Program-made: the position numbers and the translations under genes
The notes under the pieces: generated by a model
What the model saw: the letters and a program-made list of their open reading frames with translations, nothing else
Databases searched by the model: none
Told to the model about the DNA's origin: nothing
Origin: Asparagopsis taxiformis
Lineage: Eukaryota; Rhodophyta; Florideophyceae; Bonnemaisoniales; Bonnemaisoniaceae
Direction: 5' to 3'
Assembly: GCA_030407315.1 (NCBI GenBank)
Contig: JALQPE010002409.1
Coordinates: forward strand, 186,001-250,000
DNA: 64,000 nucleotides
Part shown: in pieces, positions 60,748 through 64,000 of the stretch
Numbering within the stretch: the first letter of the stretch is position 1
How the letters are laid out: every line of letters starts with the position of its first letter

Positions 60748-62588
60748 TGCAACTTGATGCGAATAGACAGCTCCAATTATTGTTTATTATTCCAACAATA
60801 TTGAAAATGTTTTTTCCAATTTTTGAAACTTTTATTGTGTGTCTGCGACGCGCAGCTATACGCTCAAACTTAGCACGTGGATTTCATGGCAGTCCTCATG
60901 CTGTAGTGCGAAGGGGTTTCAATCGATGACATAATTCACGCATAACATATGTCTATGTTGCTATGGTGCACAAGTGAAATACATTGAACGTCATCTAATC
61001 CAGACATTCTCTGTATGGATTTAGCGATGCGGATTTCAGCTACATCTCATCAGCGAAAGGGCTCTACCGTACATGACTTGACCTTTAGGGAAGTAAATCT
61101 ACTTCAACATTCTGTTCGTCAATTGTTCGCCGAAATTCGATGCATCAGCATCTTTGTAGCACCACCAGTACCCTTTTTGGATACCATCGATAAGAACTGA
61201 CATACTCTCTGAGCAGAAGGCGCCCCTAGCCGCTATCAATCGACATCCTCACCTCCCGATATATTTGCTCTAATAGACCTGTTCCTTAAGTGATCACGAG
61301 GCTTCCCCAACGAAAACTCGTGTCTGCGACGCATACCGTTCACGTTTGTACGCTGAGCATCCCTCCAAAAGACACACATCACGTCACAATTGTACTTCTT
61401 TGTTGTTGCTTTCCATCTCGCGAAAATTAATTTAATGTACACCGCAAACATGGAACATGCTTCTGGCAGAGCTGGATACAGCCCCTTTGCAGGTCTCTCT
61501 TCCCGAGTAGGAAAGCTCAGCATCCCATGTCAGTTACTCGGAGTGAACGAAAACTTCTAGCTCATGTTTGACTCTGAACATGGGGAGTCACGCAGCGGCG
61601 TCAACGATATACCACCCATACATGAACTATCAGGCAAATATGGCTCCTATGCGGCTTCCGTCTACATGTCATCTCCGCCCCTTCCGTATACTTGCCCATG
61701 ATCTCTACTGACACGTCCGTTCTCGGAACTGCAAGTGGTATTGAAGAACAAAATGGGGTTAGTACTGAATTCAGGATTGCTGCTGTTATGTCAATAATAC
61801 TAAGCCCGTATTGAGCAGTGCGGTGAGCAGGGATTGAGTAAATGAGGGAGTCTAGCTAGAATGGCTGTAGACAACGAGAACGAAATTTGAGTTTCGTCGA
61901 AAATTATGAAACGTATAGGACTTAATCATGGTGATTACAAAATGTGATATATTGTATTGGAAACAGATAATTACGCATACAGTGCTGACGAATGCCTGTC
62001 CACTTGGTAGAGCCATTTGACGCGCATGACGTGACGGTGACGAGGTGTGACGATGGATACACCAGATCAATGTGAAGGCGTGACGCGGATTGTATTGAGA
62101 GCAAAGATATGCTCATACATCTTCCCTTGTATGGAGACCCCCGCGAAAGGCGCTTACATTCTTATCTATTGTTGCCCAATTAGCTTCCAACTCCATCTTG
62201 TTGTCTAAGGCCAGAGCCTTTTTTCTGTTTCGTTGTACACGTGGTAGCTGTTAGATTGTAAAGAATGTTGTGCCTGCGCAGACACTAGAGGTGGCATGTC
62301 ACCTGGTTTTATGAATATCCAAACAGTAGCCGCATTAGAAATCTTGCTCATAACTCCATTCTGCCGATTCTGCTTGTAGGCTACTCAACCAAAGAAACCA
62401 TCTCATTTTCAACTTCGATTGCAAACCCTTCCTTCCTTGTCAACGCCTCTCCAGTTGTTTCTACAAATTCTCAACTCGCCACATTCTAAGTCTTTACATC
62501 AATCAACTATAAAGCACTTGGACACTTACATTTTGTCTACTACTCGCTGAACGCAGCAAACCGTGAACAATTCTCTGAATTGAAAGCT
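60748..62588. other. 1.8-kb intergenic region
   Basis: No protein family, tRNA or repeat was recognised. The C/T-rich part 62380-62540 lies 3' of the 62589 gene. Confidence 0.6.
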
Positions 62589-63428
62589 CTAATGGGCCTT
62601 GCAAACTCCGTGAACGCATGCAACACCAGGGGCACACACCCAAAACGGGTCCTGTCCACATCGTCCCCCAATTGGCTTCGGCACCACGCAGATCTTTCGA
62701 GAATCAGTTCCAGCACATACAAGATCACTCTCGCAAATCACACCATCCTCAATGCAAGAATCACCCCTACCTACAATCTTTGTACACTTTCCTTGGATGC
62801 AGTCAAGTCCAATCTGGCAGATATTCACCGGACCACGACACCTTCCATTCAGTCCAACGCGGCGCACACATCTGGAAGAACGGCCAGGGCCGGCGCAAAC
62901 CAGGCCCACGTCACAGACTGAGCCGTCATCGAAGCAAGGTTCACCTTCCGCCAGGGCTGGTCGTTGGCAGATTCTTCCGATGCATTCAGTTCCCTCTTCG
63001 CAGACCCAGAACGGATCTCTACCGCAGCTCTCGCCAATTTTGCGCGGCACAACACAGCGTTTCCTCATGCTGTTTCCGGCGCACTCGAGACCGAACGAGC
63101 AAATGATTCCGTCTTCCAAGCATGACTCTCTTTCACCGGCAATCTTCGTGCAGCGACTTCCGATACATTGCAGACCTTCATCACAGACGGCGGCCACACC
63201 GCGTCCACGACAGATATCGTTCAGTCCGGCCGGTCGGGTGCATCTTTTGGAGGAACCACGTCCGAAGCATATCAAACCCGCAGAGCAGACGGAGCCAGAG
63301 GCGCGGCAGGAGCCGCCTTCAGGGATAGTGCGGCTTGGAGCACTCGGGGCGTGATAGGCGGCGTTGGTTGCCGTCAATAGTACCATCGAGAGAAGTAGAA
63401 GAGAGTAGGTCATTGTGGAAGCAGCCAT
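62589..63428 (-). CDS. Secreted Cys-rich protein, two tandem units of four four-Cys modules
   Basis: 279 residues with a clear signal peptide (MTYSLLLLSMVLLTATNAA). Eight modules follow, in two similar units of ~120 residues (about 40-155 and 160-277). Odd modules are C-x6-C-x5-C-x8-C (CFDDGSVCDVGLVC...), and even ones C-x6-8-C-x5-C-x4-C. Each unit ends with the DPFW module (CGRDPFWVCEEGTEC..., CGQDPFWVCAPGVAC...). All 32 module cysteines are present. The two units clearly arose by duplication of the single unit seen at 58889. No known domain was recognised. It is strongly predicted secreted and disulfide-rich; partner and role are unknown. Confidence 0.85.
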   Translation of the reverse strand: MAASTMTYSLLLLSMVLLTATNAAYHAPSAPSRTIPEGGSCRASGSVCSAGLICFGRGSSKRCTRPAGLNDICRGRGVAAVCDEGLQCIGSRCTKIAGERESCLEDGIICSFGLECAGNSMRKRCVVPRKIGESCGRDPFWVCEEGTECIGRICQRPALAEGEPCFDDGSVCDVGLVCAGPGRSSRCVRRVGLNGRCRGPVNICQIGLDCIQGKCTKIVGRGDSCIEDGVICESDLVCAGTDSRKICVVPKPIGGRCGQDPFWVCAPGVACVHGVCKAH

Positions 63429-63487
63429 GTTTGAGTGAGTGTGTTGGATGAGACGAAAAGGTTTGGAGAGATGGTGAAAGAGTTGGA

Positions 63488-63494
63488 TTTTATA
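63488..63494 (-). promoter_or_regulatory. TATA box of the 62589 Cys-rich gene
   Basis: TATAAAA on the minus strand, 60-66 bp upstream of the ATG. It implies a short leader of about 30 bases. Confidence 0.65.
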
Positions 63495-64000
63495 GAGGTG
63501 GATCTGTTCGGATTAGTTGGGTTGTAAAGAGTGTTCGGAAGTCATTATTGCTGTAGAAGAAAAGTGGAGGTTTGAGAGTAAGTATGAAGGAAGCTGAGAT
63601 CATTTGAAGCAGATTTGATAGAATGGTGTCATGGGGATCTAATCAGTACGTGTTTTCGCAGAAAAGTTGGGGGTTGTGTGTCGTGTTGGCATTGTAAATT
63701 ACAGAACTTGGACTGTTAAACAGTGGAAACTATAGACGCTCTATGTCATGTCATGCATACATTTTCGATCTATTTTAGCATACATGTAAGCGAAGAAGGG
63801 AATGCACAACAAAAAATCTTCATAGATGAGTGGCAGTTCAGGGCCATTTAACAGACAATATGGATGTTGTTCACGACATGAACTCGAGAGTAGAAAGTAG
63901 TGCGTCATGGTTAACAATGTTATCCTCATATGCTGGTTGCTGGAATATTGTCAGGGTGAGTTTTACCATGAGGAAGATACAGATGGTGATCAGTAAATTG
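63495..64000. other. Right-edge intergenic sequence
   Basis: About 500 bp upstream of the last Cys-rich gene. A small open frame on the minus strand (63741-63929) has no recognisable features. Confidence 0.5.

Noticed and set aside
1..64000. Transposons, retroelements or integrated viruses
   Set aside because: No transposase, integrase, reverse transcriptase, capsid-like sequence or long terminal repeats were recognised in any frame.

Overview
The window reads as nuclear DNA of an intron-poor photosynthetic eukaryote, most likely a red alga of the multicellular (florideophyte-like) kind. Genes are monocistronic, lie on both strands and are mostly single-exon. I could model only four spliceosomal introns (75 to 232 nt), all with GTA donors and a CTAAC branch site. 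A plastid is implied by a chlamydial-type sugar-phosphate antiporter and by a CGL160-like ATP-synthase-assembly domain. Four proteins with plausible transit peptides carry a phenylalanine within the first ten residues, as in red algal and glaucophyte plastid targeting. The species assignment is inference; no organelle or rRNA marker is present.

Layout. 0-6.5 kb: a partial gene at the left edge, RTF2, a plastid SDR-like protein, UhpC-type antiporter and Mediator subunit 18. 7.2-11.3 kb: a gene-poor stretch. 11.3-25.7 kb: a Cys-rich type I membrane protein, GT61-like glycosyltransferase, DEDDy exonuclease, RsmE-type rRNA methyltransferase (one intron), Nup88-like nucleoporin, a CGL160-like/guanylate kinase fusion, TDG/MUG-type DNA glycosylase, ZIP3/RNF212-like RING protein (one intron) and a TVP38/VTT membrane protein. 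26.1-50.6 kb: a giant ARM-ankyrin-zinc-ribbon protein (one intron), YHM2-like citrate/oxoglutarate carrier (one intron), GT34-like glycosyltransferase, fused NAD(P) transhydrogenase, a second membrane-anchored GT-A-like protein, mitochondrial uS10, WRAP73, SIRT1-class sirtuin, a two-finger C2H2 protein and NAD kinase. 51.1-64 kb: an orphan multi-pass membrane protein, then an accessory region of secreted proteins all on the minus strand: a GH45-like protein whose motifs are in circularly permuted order, and a family built from four-cysteine modules (two intact members, two decayed relics). This region also holds a structured hairpin tandem repeat and a tRNA-Glu(CTC).

There is no operon logic; most genes are housekeeping functions of nucleus, mitochondrion, plastid and Golgi. 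The linked theme is the secretory pathway and cell wall: three glycosyltransferase-like membrane proteins, the GH45-like protein and the Cys-rich secreted family. The most unusual objects are the permuted GH45-like protein, the CGL160-like/guanylate kinase fusion, the ARM-ankyrin giant, and the covarying hairpin repeat next to the decaying Cys-rich genes.
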